A stretch of DNA of 64,000 nt from positions 186,001-250,000 of the forward strand of contig NZ_NJGV01000004.1 of the NCBI RefSeq assembly GCF_002213425.1, written 5' to 3'. The notes beneath the pieces were generated by a model. That model ran no database searches. It saw nothing but the letters and a program-made list of their open reading frames with translations, and was not told the DNA's origin. Within the stretch, counting starts at the first letter, position 1; every line of letters begins with the position of its first letter. The position numbers and the translations under genes were made by a program. Positions 19,800 through 27,421 of this stretch are shown in pieces. Origin of the DNA: Herbaspirillum aquaticum. GTDB taxonomy: Bacteria > Pseudomonadota > Gammaproteobacteria > Burkholderiales > Burkholderiaceae_D.

Positions 19800-21767
19800 A
19801 TGAACAAGAAAATCCTGCTGCTGTCCTTGCTGGGCATCGCCGCGCTGGGCGGCATTCCCATGGTGGTGCACAACCCGTATTACCTGCACCTGATCGAAAC
19901 CATCCTCATCTACGCCATCCTGCTGTTCGGGCTCGATATCGTGGTCGGCTACACCGGCCAGGTCTCGCTGGGCCATGCGGGCCTGTTCGGCATCGGCTCC
20001 TACGCCGCCGGCGTGCTGTTCTTCAAGCTGGGCCTGCCGATCTTCGTGACCATCCCGGCGGCCATTGCAGTGACGGCCGTGTTCGGTGCCATCCTGGCGC
20101 TGCCTGCACTGCGGGTGACCGGCCCTTACCTGGCGATGGTGACGCTGGCCTTCGGGACCATCATCCAGATCCTGATCAACGAGATGACCTTCCTCACCGA
20201 AGGTCCGCTCGGGATCAAGGTCGCCAAGCCGATGCTGGGTGGCGAGAAGATGAACGAAGTGCAGTTCTTCTACCTGGTGGCGATCCTGATGGTCATCTCC
20301 ATGCTGGTGGTGCATCGCATCCTCAAGTCCAACCTCGGCCGTGCCTTCCAGGCGCTGCGCGACAGTCCGATCGCCTCGGACTGCATGGGCGTGTCGGTGT
20401 ATCGCTACAAGGTCTATGCCTTCATCATCAGTGCGGCGCTGGCCGGTCTGTCGGGGGCTTTGTATGCGTATTCGGAAGAGTACATCTCGCCCAATACCTA
20501 CAACTTCGAACTGACCATCCTGTTCCTGCTGGCGGTGATCATGGGTGGCCGCAAGTCGCGCATCGGTTCGCTGATCGGCGCATTGATCGTGGTGATGCTG
20601 CCCAGCCTGCTGTCGGACATCGCGCTGTTCCGCCAGATCGCCACCGTCTTGGCCGTGATCGTGGTCATCGGCGCCGGCGTGCAGCTGGCCAAGGGGACCA
20701 AGACCGCGCGCGGCATCGCCGTGCCGGTGGTGGCGACCATCGCCATGGCCGCCTTCTCCTACAAGCTGGAAAACATCACCGACTGGCGCCTGACCATCTT
20801 CGGTCTGATGACGCTGTTTGTCGTGTATTACCTGCAGGATGGCATCGTCGGCTTCTGCCGCAACCTGTTCGGTCGCGTGTTGACCAAGCACGTGCCGGTG
20901 GCACAGCAGATCGCCGGTGACAAGGAGCGTGCCGTCATCACCACCGATTCCGTCAAGGATGAGGGTGCAACCCTGCTGAAGGTGAACCAGATCCTGATGC
21001 AGTTCGGCGGCCTCAAGGCGCTGAACCGGGTTGACCTGGACGTGCGCAAGGGAACCGTGCACGGCTTGATCGGCCCCAACGGCTCGGGCAAGAGCACCAT
21101 GATGAACGTGCTGACCGGCATCTACCGGCCGACCGATGGCGTGGTGGAATACGACGGGCGCCCGATCTCCGGCAATACGCCTTCGACCATCGCCCTGGGC
21201 GGCGTGGCGCGCACTTTCCAGAACGTGCAGCTGTTCGGTGAAATGACGGCCACTGAAAACGTGCTGGTGGGCCTGCACCACACCTTCAACAGCAACGTGG
21301 TCGACGTGATGGTCAATACGCCGCGCTACGTGCGCGAAGAGCAAGCCGCACGTGAACGCGCCGCCGCCATCCTGGAGTTTGTGGGCCTGGCCAACTTGGC
21401 CAACGAGGAGGCGCGCAACCTGCCTTACGGCAAGCAGCGCCTGCTGGAAATCGGCCGTGCGCTGGGCCTCAACCCCAGCCTGCTGCTGCTCGATGAGCCG
21501 GCCGCCGGCTTGACCGCGCCGGACATCAAGGAGCTCGTCGCCATCATCCGCAAGATCCGCGAAGCCGGCATCACCATCATCCTGATCGAACACCACATGG
21601 ACGTGGTCATGTCGATCTGCGATACCGTCACGGTGCTCGACTTCGGCCAGAAGATCGCCGAAGGCAAGCCGGCCCAGGTCCAGGCTGACCCCAAGGTCAT
21701 CGAAGCCTACCTCGGCAGTGGCGCAGGCGATGCCCACGACAACACATCCAGCCCCGCGGGAGCCTGA
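19800..21767 (+). CDS. livM/livG: Fused LivM permease and LivG ATPase
   Basis: This 655-aa protein joins two subunits that are separate in E. coli. Residues 1 to about 300 are a LivM-type permease (GYTGQVSLGHAGLFGIGSYA near residue 46). A further hydrophobic stretch and linker follow at about 300-395. From about residue 395 there is a LivG-type ATPase with Walker A GPNGSGKST near residue 425, a signature-like LPYGKQRLLEIGRAL, and Walker B LLLLDEPAAGL. The reading frame is continuous, so this is a real fusion and not a missed stop. Similar fusions occur in Burkholderiales. Confidence 0.94.
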   Translation: MNKKILLLSLLGIAALGGIPMVVHNPYYLHLIETILIYAILLFGLDIVVGYTGQVSLGHAGLFGIGSYAAGVLFFKLGLPIFVTIPAAIAVTAVFGAILALPALRVTGPYLAMVTLAFGTIIQILINEMTFLTEGPLGIKVAKPMLGGEKMNEVQFFYLVAILMVISMLVVHRILKSNLGRAFQALRDSPIASDCMGVSVYRYKVYAFIISAALAGLSGALYAYSEEYISPNTYNFELTILFLLAVIMGGRKSRIGSLIGALIVVMLPSLLSDIALFRQIATVLAVIVVIGAGVQLAKGTKTARGIAVPVVATIAMAAFSYKLENITDWRLTIFGLMTLFVVYYLQDGIVGFCRNLFGRVLTKHVPVAQQIAGDKERAVITTDSVKDEGATLLKVNQILMQFGGLKALNRVDLDVRKGTVHGLIGPNGSGKSTMMNVLTGIYRPTDGVVEYDGRPISGNTPSTIALGGVARTFQNVQLFGEMTATENVLVGLHHTFNSNVVDVMVNTPRYVREEQAARERAAAILEFVGLANLANEEARNLPYGKQRLLEIGRALGLNPSLLLLDEPAAGLTAPDIKELVAIIRKIREAGITIILIEHHMDVVMSICDTVTVLDFGQKIAEGKPAQVQADPKVIEAYLGSGAGDAHDNTSSPAGA

Positions 21768-21769
21768 AC

Positions 21770-22498
21770 ATGCTGACCATTTCCAATCTGCACGCCGCTT
21801 ACGGCAAGGTCGAGGTGCTGCATGGCATTTCGATGGACGTCCCCAAGGGCAAGGTGGTGACCCTGATCGGTTCCAACGGCGCCGGCAAGACCACCACCAT
21901 GCGCGCCATTTCCGGCATGATCAAACCGAAGGGCGGGGAAGTCACGCTCGGCGGCAAGAACATCACCGGCCTGGATTCGCATCGCATCGCCCGCTACGGC
22001 CTGGCGCATTCGCCCGAAGGTCGTCGCGTCTTCGCCACCATGAGCGTGACCGACAACCTGCTGCTGGGCGCTTTCCCGCGCTTTACGCGGGCTCGCCCCA
22101 AGGGCGATATCGCGCACGACCTGGAGCGCGCGCTGGAGCTGTTCCCGCGCCTGAAAGAACGGCAGACGCAGCTGGCCGGTACCCTGTCGGGCGGCGAGCA
22201 GCAGATGCTGGCCATGGCGCGCGCGGTGATGTTGAATCCCGAAGTGATCCTGCTGGACGAGCCCTCGATGGGACTGGCCCCGATCCTGGTGGACGAGGTC
22301 TTCCGCATCATCCTGCGGCTCAAGGAGCAGGGCGTGACCATGCTGCTGGTGGAGCAGTTTGCCGCTGCTGCGCTCAATGTTGCGGACTATGGCTATGTGT
22401 TGGAGAATGGCAAGATCTCCGTACACGGACCCGCCGACAAGCTGCAGAACGACCCGGCGGTCAAGGCTGCCTATCTGGGCGGCGGCGCGCATCACTGA
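21770..22498 (+). CDS. livF: Branched-chain amino-acid ABC transporter ATPase LivF
   Basis: LivF is the second ATPase of the importer, pairing with the LivG half of the fusion. The 242-aa protein has Walker A GSNGAGKTT near residue 36, signature LSGGEQQMLAMARA, and Walker B VILLDEPSMGLAP. It starts 2 bp after the fusion gene, so the two are translationally linked. Confidence 0.95.
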   Translation: MLTISNLHAAYGKVEVLHGISMDVPKGKVVTLIGSNGAGKTTTMRAISGMIKPKGGEVTLGGKNITGLDSHRIARYGLAHSPEGRRVFATMSVTDNLLLGAFPRFTRARPKGDIAHDLERALELFPRLKERQTQLAGTLSGGEQQMLAMARAVMLNPEVILLDEPSMGLAPILVDEVFRIILRLKEQGVTMLLVEQFAAAALNVADYGYVLENGKISVHGPADKLQNDPAVKAAYLGGGAHH

Positions 22499-22618
22499 GG
22501 GCTGCGAGCGACGCGGCATCAGCCATGCGCCAAGCGTGATACTGGGGCTCGCACGTCGCGCAAGCTGATAGCGTGTCCGGTATATTGAGGGGGAGCCATA
22601 CCCCCTTGAAGGCTGATT

Positions 22619-22646
22619 CAGGCGCACCCCCCGGTGCGCCTTTTTA
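22619..22646 (+). terminator. Intrinsic terminator after livF
   Basis: GGCGCACC (22621-22628) pairs with GGTGCGCC (22633-22640) around a 4-nt CCCC loop, followed by TTTTT. It ends the liv transcript before the hydrolase gene. Confidence 0.88.
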
Positions 22647-22709
22647 TTTCCTGTTCGCGCGGCTACGCCAGGTCTGTCCGACGTGGCCGGCGCGAGACGA
22701 GGAGCATCC

Positions 22710-23516
22710 ATGTCAGAACGGCAGGAAGAGTTCATCGAGCAAGAGGGCGCACTCCTTTACGCCGTCTTGTGGGGCGGGGCGCAGGCTGGGCGCACACCGG
22801 TCGTGCTGCTGCACGATTCCTTGGGCGCGGTGGCCTTGTGGCGTGATTTCCCTGCCCGGTTGGCGCAAGCGACGGGATTGCCCGTGATCGCCTACGATCG
22901 TGCAGGATTCGGGCGGTCCACTGCGCGCAGCGAGGCGCTGTCTCCCGACTTCATCGCGGCCGAAGCCCATGGATCCCTGCAGGCCGTTCTGCAGCATTTC
23001 GGCGTGGCGCAAGCCGTTCTGTTCGGCCATAGCGTGGGAGGTGGCATGGCCGTGTCCGCTGCGGCGCAGATGCCGCAACGCGTGCTGGCCGTGATCACCG
23101 AATCTGCGCAGGCTTTCGTCGAGGAGCGCACCTTGGAAGGCATCCGCGATGCTCGCGCCAGCTTTGCCGACCAGGACCAGCTGGCGCGCCTGGCGAAATA
23201 CCACGGCAACGACCCGCAGCAGGCGCGCTGGGTGCTCTCGGCCTGGATCGATACCTGGCTCTCGCCTTCCTTTGCGCAGTGGTCGCTGGCGCCCATGCTG
23301 GCCAGGCTCACCTGCCCGGTGCTGGCACTGCATGGTGACCTGGATGAATTCGGCACCCTCGCGCATCCGCGCATGATCGCCGGCCTGCCGTGCGCGTTCC
23401 CCGGGCAGGGCCAATTCCAGGTGCTGGCGCAATGCGGCCACGTCCCCCATCGGGAGCAGCCGGATCAGGTTCTGGTGGCGGTGAAAGATTTCCTGCTGCG
23501 GCTGGGCATCCTCTGA
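22710..23516 (+). CDS. Alpha/beta-fold hydrolase
   Basis: This 268-aa protein has a canonical alpha/beta hydrolase layout: HDSLGAVALWRDFPARL as the oxyanion-hole region, the nucleophile elbow GHSVGG (about residue 112), and a C-terminal histidine in CGHVPHRE. The catalytic acid is probably the Asp in HGDLDEFG. It is likely an esterase or a related C-C or C-O hydrolase; the substrate is unknown. ATG 22710 is preceded by GAGGAG. It is flanked by the liv terminator and a convergent small gene. Confidence 0.88.
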   Translation: MSERQEEFIEQEGALLYAVLWGGAQAGRTPVVLLHDSLGAVALWRDFPARLAQATGLPVIAYDRAGFGRSTARSEALSPDFIAAEAHGSLQAVLQHFGVAQAVLFGHSVGGGMAVSAAAQMPQRVLAVITESAQAFVEERTLEGIRDARASFADQDQLARLAKYHGNDPQQARWVLSAWIDTWLSPSFAQWSLAPMLARLTCPVLALHGDLDEFGTLAHPRMIAGLPCAFPGQGQFQVLAQCGHVPHREQPDQVLVAVKDFLLRLGIL

Positions 23517-23571
23517 TGCCGGCGGCAGCCCCCATCTCCTTTCGAGTTATGCGCGCGCCCCACGCACGGAA

Positions 23572-23766
23572 TCAGTCCGCCGGATGCTGGCGGCGATATG
23601 CCTGCAGTCCCAGCAAATACATCGTGCGCAAGAACAGCGCGCGCGAGCGGTAAGTTTGTTGCGCCAGGAGGGTGGCTTCCTCGAATTCCGCCTCATTTAA
23701 TCGAAAATTCACCAGACGCGTCGCTCCTTTTGCGGGCTTGCGTTCGTTTTGTTGCCTGTGTGCCAT
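23572..23766 (-). CDS. Small ribbon-helix-helix-like protein
   Basis: This is a 64-aa basic protein. The middle reads RLVNFRLNEAEFEEATLLAQQ, followed by SRALFLRTMYLLGLQAY, which fits a beta-strand plus two helices as in MetJ/Arc/CopG DNA-binding domains. GAGGAG lies 8 bp upstream of the ATG, which supports real translation. It diverges from the XRE regulator at 23823 across a 56-bp gap, so the two may regulate each other. It could also be an antitoxin without a visible toxin. The family assignment is tentative. Confidence 0.65.
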   Translation of the reverse strand: MAHRQQNERKPAKGATRLVNFRLNEAEFEEATLLAQQTYRSRALFLRTMYLLGLQAYRRQHPAD

Positions 23767-23822
23767 AAGATGTCTCCTCGTTGTTGGACTGAAAGCAACA
23801 TTCTAGGAGAGGTCCTTTTCAT

Positions 23823-24305
23823 ATGTCATCGAATAAAACTGAATTTTTGACAATACTTGGTGATCGCCTGGCTGAAGAGCGGGGCCGCTGTGGCCATACC
23901 CAGAAATCGGTAGCCGACCAGCTCGACATCACAGCACGCACGCAAATCAAGTACGAGATCGGCGAGACCGCCCCGGACGCCTATTATCTGCACGGCCTGG
24001 GCGAGATCGGAGTGGATGTCACCTATGTGCTCACCGGTGTGCGCGGGTCGACGCCCACCCAGCAGGAGAGTGAGCTCATTGCCTGTTATCGCGCCGTGGA
24101 TGCCACCCTGCGCAGTTCGCTGGTGCAGCTCTTGACGGGTTTGTCGCAGATGTCGAAGTCGGGCAAGAAGAAGCGTGACCTGCCATCGGCCAGCGAAGTC
24201 AAGCGTATCCGGCCGGGGCGTCAACGCAAGGCGTCGGCGGATTCGGCGCAGGGCGCAAGCGCAGGGGAGTCTGGCCCGGCCACTTCCGCGCAGACCAGGG
24301 AGTAA
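23823..24305 (+). CDS. XRE-family helix-turn-helix regulator
   Basis: This 160-aa protein has an N-terminal helix-turn-helix (about residues 8-62). TQKSVADQLDITARTQIKYE is the recognition region, followed by the XRE-like segment LGEIGVDVTYVLTG. The C-terminal third is Lys/Ser/Ala-rich and likely disordered. AGGAGAGG upstream is a strong ribosome binding site. The architecture resembles small chromosomal or phage-derived repressors, but no phage genes are near. The target is unknown; the divergent small gene is the obvious candidate. Confidence 0.8.
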   Translation: MSSNKTEFLTILGDRLAEERGRCGHTQKSVADQLDITARTQIKYEIGETAPDAYYLHGLGEIGVDVTYVLTGVRGSTPTQQESELIACYRAVDATLRSSLVQLLTGLSQMSKSGKKKRDLPSASEVKRIRPGRQRKASADSAQGASAGESGPATSAQTRE

Positions 24306-24456
24306 GCGCAGGCGGCAAAAAAGCGGGTGTGAGGGCGGGGCGCGTGAAACGCTGGATGTGATCGCGAGGGGCGCTGAGCGCGATTGACGAGGAGCCTGAG
24401 ACAGGCAGTTCACAGAAGCACGCAGAATTACGCACAAGACGCGCAGAAACGAAAAA

Positions 24457-24480
24457 AGCACCACGATCGCTCGTGGTGCT
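24457..24480 (-). terminator. Terminator downstream of tRNA-Lys
   Basis: AGCACCACGA (24457-24466) and TCGTGGTGCT (24471-24480) form a perfect 10-bp stem. Read on the minus strand it is followed by TTTTTTC, 10 bases after the encoded CCA of the tRNA. Confidence 0.9.
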
Positions 24481-24489
24481 TTTCGTTAT

Positions 24490-24565
24490 TGGTGGGGCGT
24501 CACAGATTCGAACTGTGGACCTACGGATTAAGAGTCCGCTGCTCTACCAGCTGAGCTAACGCCCC
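24490..24565 (-). tRNA. tRNA-Lys (anticodon CTT)
   Basis: The minus strand folds as a tRNA. The acceptor GGGGCGT pairs with ACGCCCC, followed by discriminator A and an encoded CCA. The D-arm is GCTCAGCTGGTAGAGC, the anticodon stem is CGGA/TCCG with loop CTCTTAA, and the T-arm contains GTTCGAATC. The anticodon CTT reads AAG lysine codons. It is 76 nt including CCA. No integrase or attachment-site duplication was seen beside it. Confidence 0.96.
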
Positions 24566-24719
24566 GTTGCTGCACTTCGTTGTTGCCTCAGTGCTGCAAG
24601 AGAGAGCGCATTATAGGAGGGAGGTCGGGGTGGTGCAAGCTTTTTTTGGGAAAAGATGAAAATATTTTATCTCTTGGGCATCGGCACCACGCCCGGCCTG
24701 GTTTTTTGATGCCACTTTC

Positions 24720-25544
24720 TTACAAGCCCGCCTTGATCCCGTTGACCCAGGATTTGGCCGGCAGCTTGGTCTGGCTCTCGATCAAGGCGGCGCGGGCATA
24801 CAGTTCGGGGAAATCGAATTGCACCGCGCCCTTGAAGGCCAGCGCCACCACGTTGCCGTCGTGGACTTCCGGCAGCGAGACCACGGTATCGAAGGCATAT
24901 TCCATGGCCCGCAGGTTCTTGGCATAGCTCGGGTGGTCGCCAAAGAGGTTGACCGTCATCACGCCCCCGGGCGCCAGGCTGTCATAGCAGGCCTGGTAGA
25001 ACTCGGGGCTGTCGAGCACCGGCCCACGCGCCGTGGCATCGTAGAGATCGACCTGCAGTGCATCGATGATGCCGTGGGTGGCGGCATGGACGATGAAGTC
25101 CATGGCATCGCTTTCGATGATCATCAAACGCTCATCCGGCTCGGGCAGCTTGAACATGCTGTGGCAGATGGCGATGACGGCAGGATTGAGCTCCACCGCC
25201 GTCACCTGCGCCTGCGGGAATTGCCGGTAGCTGAACTTGGTCAGTGCGCCGGTGCCCAGGCCCAGCTGCACGATGTGGCGGGGCGTGCGGTTGAAGAGCA
25301 TCCACGCCATCATCTGCTGGGCGTATTCCAGTTCGATCCAGTCTGGTTTGCGGATGCGCATCGCACCCTGCACCCACTCGGTCCCGAAATGCAGGTAGCG
25401 CACGCCTTCCAGTTCGGAGAGCGTCACGGGGGCATATTTGGGTTTGCGCGGTTTGCTGGCGTCGGCTTCGAGCTGTTGGCGACGACGATTGGGGCCGGCC
25501 TTGGTATTGGCCTGGGCTTCGATGGATTTTCTTCGGATGAGCAT
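24720..25544 (-). CDS. Spermidine-synthase-like (class I methyltransferase fold) protein
   Basis: This 274-aa protein has a Rossmann methyltransferase-type core like spermidine synthases. The nucleotide-binding loop is VQLGLGTGALTKF, the acidic strand end VTAVELNPAVI, then IIESDAMDF and DALQVDLYDA. The GGGDG loop of true aminopropyltransferases is replaced by LGLGTG, so polyamine synthesis is doubtful. The start at 25544 (MLIRRKS) is chosen because longer versions add only low-complexity translation. The basic N-terminus (about 35 residues) is probably disordered. Confidence 0.75.
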   Translation of the reverse strand: MLIRRKSIEAQANTKAGPNRRRQQLEADASKPRKPKYAPVTLSELEGVRYLHFGTEWVQGAMRIRKPDWIELEYAQQMMAWMLFNRTPRHIVQLGLGTGALTKFSYRQFPQAQVTAVELNPAVIAICHSMFKLPEPDERLMIIESDAMDFIVHAATHGIIDALQVDLYDATARGPVLDSPEFYQACYDSLAPGGVMTVNLFGDHPSYAKNLRAMEYAFDTVVSLPEVHDGNVVALAFKGAVQFDFPELYARAALIESQTKLPAKSWVNGIKAGL

Positions 25545-25722
25545 GATATGAATGAAACGGCGCGGCAGCCGGGGAGGCCGCCTGCGGATGCCGAATGATA
25601 CCTTGCCTTGAGGGCCTGCCAGCGGCCGCTGCGCGCTTTGCGCATATCGACATGCAAATTCATTCCTTCTGCCGGCCCCGCACGTATGTGAGGATGCGGA
25701 CCTCATCATTTCCGGAGTTCCC

Positions 25723-26538
25723 ATGCCATTGGCTGCAATCATCAAGCGCATCGCCGCCGCTGCTGCGCTGGCCCTGGTCCTGGCGCCGCATGGCGCCAGC
25801 GCGCAGGACAAGAACAAGATCAAGGTCGGTATCTCGGTCGGCAGTGCCGAAGCCATCTTCGAGGTGGTCAAGAAAGTTGCTGCCCGCGACGGACTGGAGA
25901 TCCAGACCGTGGTCTTCAGTGACTATCTCCAACCCAATGCGGCACTGGCCTCCGGCGACCTTGACGCCAACGCCTTCCAGCACCGTCCTTACCTGGAAAG
26001 CCAGATCGCTGCGCGCGGCTACAAGATCGTGCCGGTCGGGCTGACCATCACGGCGCCGCTGGGCATCTACTCGCGCAAGTTCAAATCGGTGGACCAGTTG
26101 CCCAATGGGGCGCAGGTCGGCATCCAGAACGATCCTTCCAACGGCAACCGCGCCCTCCTGCTGCTGCAGAAGGCCGGCCTGATCAAGCTCAAGCCGGGCG
26201 TGGGTGAAAACGGCGTCAATGCCACCCCGCTGGACATCATCGACAATCCGCGCAAGCTCAAGCTGATCGAACTGGATGCGGCGCAACTGCCACGCTCGCT
26301 GGACGACCTGGCGGCGGCCTCAATCAACAATGACTACGCCTACAAAGCCGGCCTGTCCCTGCAGAAGGACACCATCGCGGTGGAAGATCCGCGCGGCCGT
26401 TACGCCAACATCATCGCCACCCGTGCCGAAGACAAGGACAAGCCCTGGGCCAAGAAGCTGGTGCAGGCCTACCAGTCGGAGGAAGTGCGCAAGTTCATCG
26501 AGACCGAGTTCAAGGGATCGCTGGTGCCGGCGTTCTGA
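25723..26538 (+). CDS. MetQ/NlpA-family ABC substrate-binding protein
   Basis: This is a 271-aa periplasmic binding protein. The signal peptide ends at about APHGASAQ. The core has the NlpA-family features KVGISVGSAEAIFEVVKK, QPNAALASGDLDANAFQHRPYL, and near the C-terminus DKPWAKKLVQAYQSEEVRKFI. Members bind methionine or other small ligands for MetNI-type importers. There is no lipobox cysteine, so it is likely soluble, unlike E. coli MetQ. No permease or ATPase gene is adjacent. The ligand is unknown. Confidence 0.88.
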   Translation: MPLAAIIKRIAAAAALALVLAPHGASAQDKNKIKVGISVGSAEAIFEVVKKVAARDGLEIQTVVFSDYLQPNAALASGDLDANAFQHRPYLESQIAARGYKIVPVGLTITAPLGIYSRKFKSVDQLPNGAQVGIQNDPSNGNRALLLLQKAGLIKLKPGVGENGVNATPLDIIDNPRKLKLIELDAAQLPRSLDDLAAASINNDYAYKAGLSLQKDTIAVEDPRGRYANIIATRAEDKDKPWAKKLVQAYQSEEVRKFIETEFKGSLVPAF

Positions 26539-26564
26539 ATCCCGCGACAAGGCTTGCTCTCCGC

Positions 26565-26597
26565 ACCGCCCGCCATCTGGCCGGGCGGTTTTTTTTC
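26565..26597 (+). terminator. Intrinsic terminator after the MetQ-like gene
   Basis: ACCGCCCG (26565-26572) pairs with CGGGCGGT (26582-26589) around a 9-nt loop, followed by eight T. Confidence 0.92.
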
Positions 26598-26653
26598 GTC
26601 CGCTTGCCGTGGCGGTGATGCGCTGGCGGTCTGTGCTCCATTAAACTTGCGCC

Positions 26654-26794
26654 ATGCTCAAGAACCTCATCCTCTGCCTGAAGCTGGCCATCGTCTTCTG
26701 CGCCATCGTGTTTTTCGCGAAGGCGTTGCAGTATTTGATTTTCAATGGCGGGTTTTCGGGGGAGTTTTATGACTACCTGTTCCTCAGGAAGTGA
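26654..26794 (+). CDS. Small single-pass membrane protein
   Basis: This is a 46-codon frame starting MLKNLILCLKLAIVFCAIVF, with a hydrophobic helix at about residues 4-30, then a short polar tail ending in YDYLFLRK. It lies between a terminator and a toxin-antitoxin operator. No strong ribosome binding site is visible. I do not recognise a family. The composition is that of a genuine small membrane protein and not random GC-rich sequence, but evidence for expression is weak. Confidence 0.4.
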   Translation: MLKNLILCLKLAIVFCAIVFFAKALQYLIFNGGFSGEFYDYLFLRK

Positions 26795-26804
26795 TTAAAG
26801 GGTA

Positions 26805-26838
26805 GTAGCACATGTACCATAATATGTACATGTGCTAC
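26805..26838. promoter_or_regulatory. Operator palindrome of the yefM-yoeB operon
   Basis: GTAGCACATGTAC (26805-26817) and GTACATGTGCTAC (26826-26838) are perfect 13-bp inverted arms with an 8-nt AT-rich spacer. The right arm contains TGTACA read across 26825-26830 and the arms share the GTAC core known from YefM operators. It lies 33 bp before the antitoxin start, as expected for autoregulation by the toxin-antitoxin complex. Confidence 0.8.
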
Positions 26839-26871
26839 GATGCAGCTTTCGTTCACCGCAGGAGGCTACCC

Positions 26872-27126
26872 ATGCGCACAGTCCACTTTACTGACGCCCG
26901 CAGCAACCTCAAGAACGTGATCGATCGCGTCGTCGAAGATGCCGATGTGACCTTGATCACCCGGCGCGATGCTCCCAATGCGGTGCTGATGTCGCAAGAC
27001 TACTTCGATAGCCTGATGGAAACGGTTCACCTGCTGCGTTCGCCCTCCAACGTCGCCCACCTGGAGCGGTCGATTGCCCAACTTCGCGCCGCCAAGGTCG
27101 AGGAAAAGAAGCTGGATGAGCAATGA
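26872..27126 (+). CDS. yefM: YefM/Phd-family antitoxin
   Basis: This 84-aa antitoxin begins MRTVHFTDARSNLKNVIDRV, the family's N-terminal DNA-binding fold, and continues with TLITRRDAPNAVLMSQDYFDSL. The C-terminal half is charged and would wrap the toxin. ATG 26872 is preceded by GGAGG, and an upstream ATG (26812) would read through the operator. It overlaps the toxin gene by 4 bases (ATGA). With YoeB it should repress the palindrome upstream. Confidence 0.94.
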   Translation: MRTVHFTDARSNLKNVIDRVVEDADVTLITRRDAPNAVLMSQDYFDSLMETVHLLRSPSNVAHLERSIAQLRAAKVEEKKLDEQ

Positions 27127-27392
27127 GTGCCAGTCGACGCGTCATGTTCACGGCAGCAGCGTGGGAGGACTACCAATACTGGCAAACGCAAGAAAGAAAG
27201 ACCCTCAAACGCATCAATCAGCTCATTCGCGAAGCGCAACGCGCCCCCTTCGAAGGGATAGGCAAACCTGAGCCCTTGAAAGCCAATCTGCAAGGATTCT
27301 GGTCGCGCCGCATTGATGATGTGAACCGACTGGTGTACGAAGCCACTGACGATCAGCTCAATATCATCGCTTGTCGCTATCACTATCTTTAA
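27123..27392 (+). CDS. yoeB: YoeB/Txe-family ribosome-dependent mRNA endonuclease toxin
   Basis: This 89-aa RelE-superfamily toxin cleaves mRNA in the ribosomal A site. Family features are FTAAAWEDYQYWQ near the N-terminus, LKRINQLIREAQRAPFEGIG, the basic SRRIDDVNRLVYE, and the invariant C-terminal CRYHYL. The catalytic Glu, Arg and His positions are therefore all present, suggesting an active toxin. Translation is coupled to the antitoxin stop. Confidence 0.95.
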   Translation: MSASRRVMFTAAAWEDYQYWQTQERKTLKRINQLIREAQRAPFEGIGKPEPLKANLQGFWSRRIDDVNRLVYEATDDQLNIIACRYHYL

Positions 27393-27421
27393 GGCCCGGC
27401 CGGCAGCCTCTGCGGCGATGA

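Noticed and set aside
19782-21737. A 651-codon minus-strand frame opposite the LivM-LivG fusion
   Set aside because: Same shadow pattern, with no domain or ribosome binding site, opposite a clear ABC transporter gene.
24490-24565. tRNA-Lys as an integration site for a genomic island
   Set aside because: No integrase, no repeated tRNA 3' end and no mobile genes are seen on either side.
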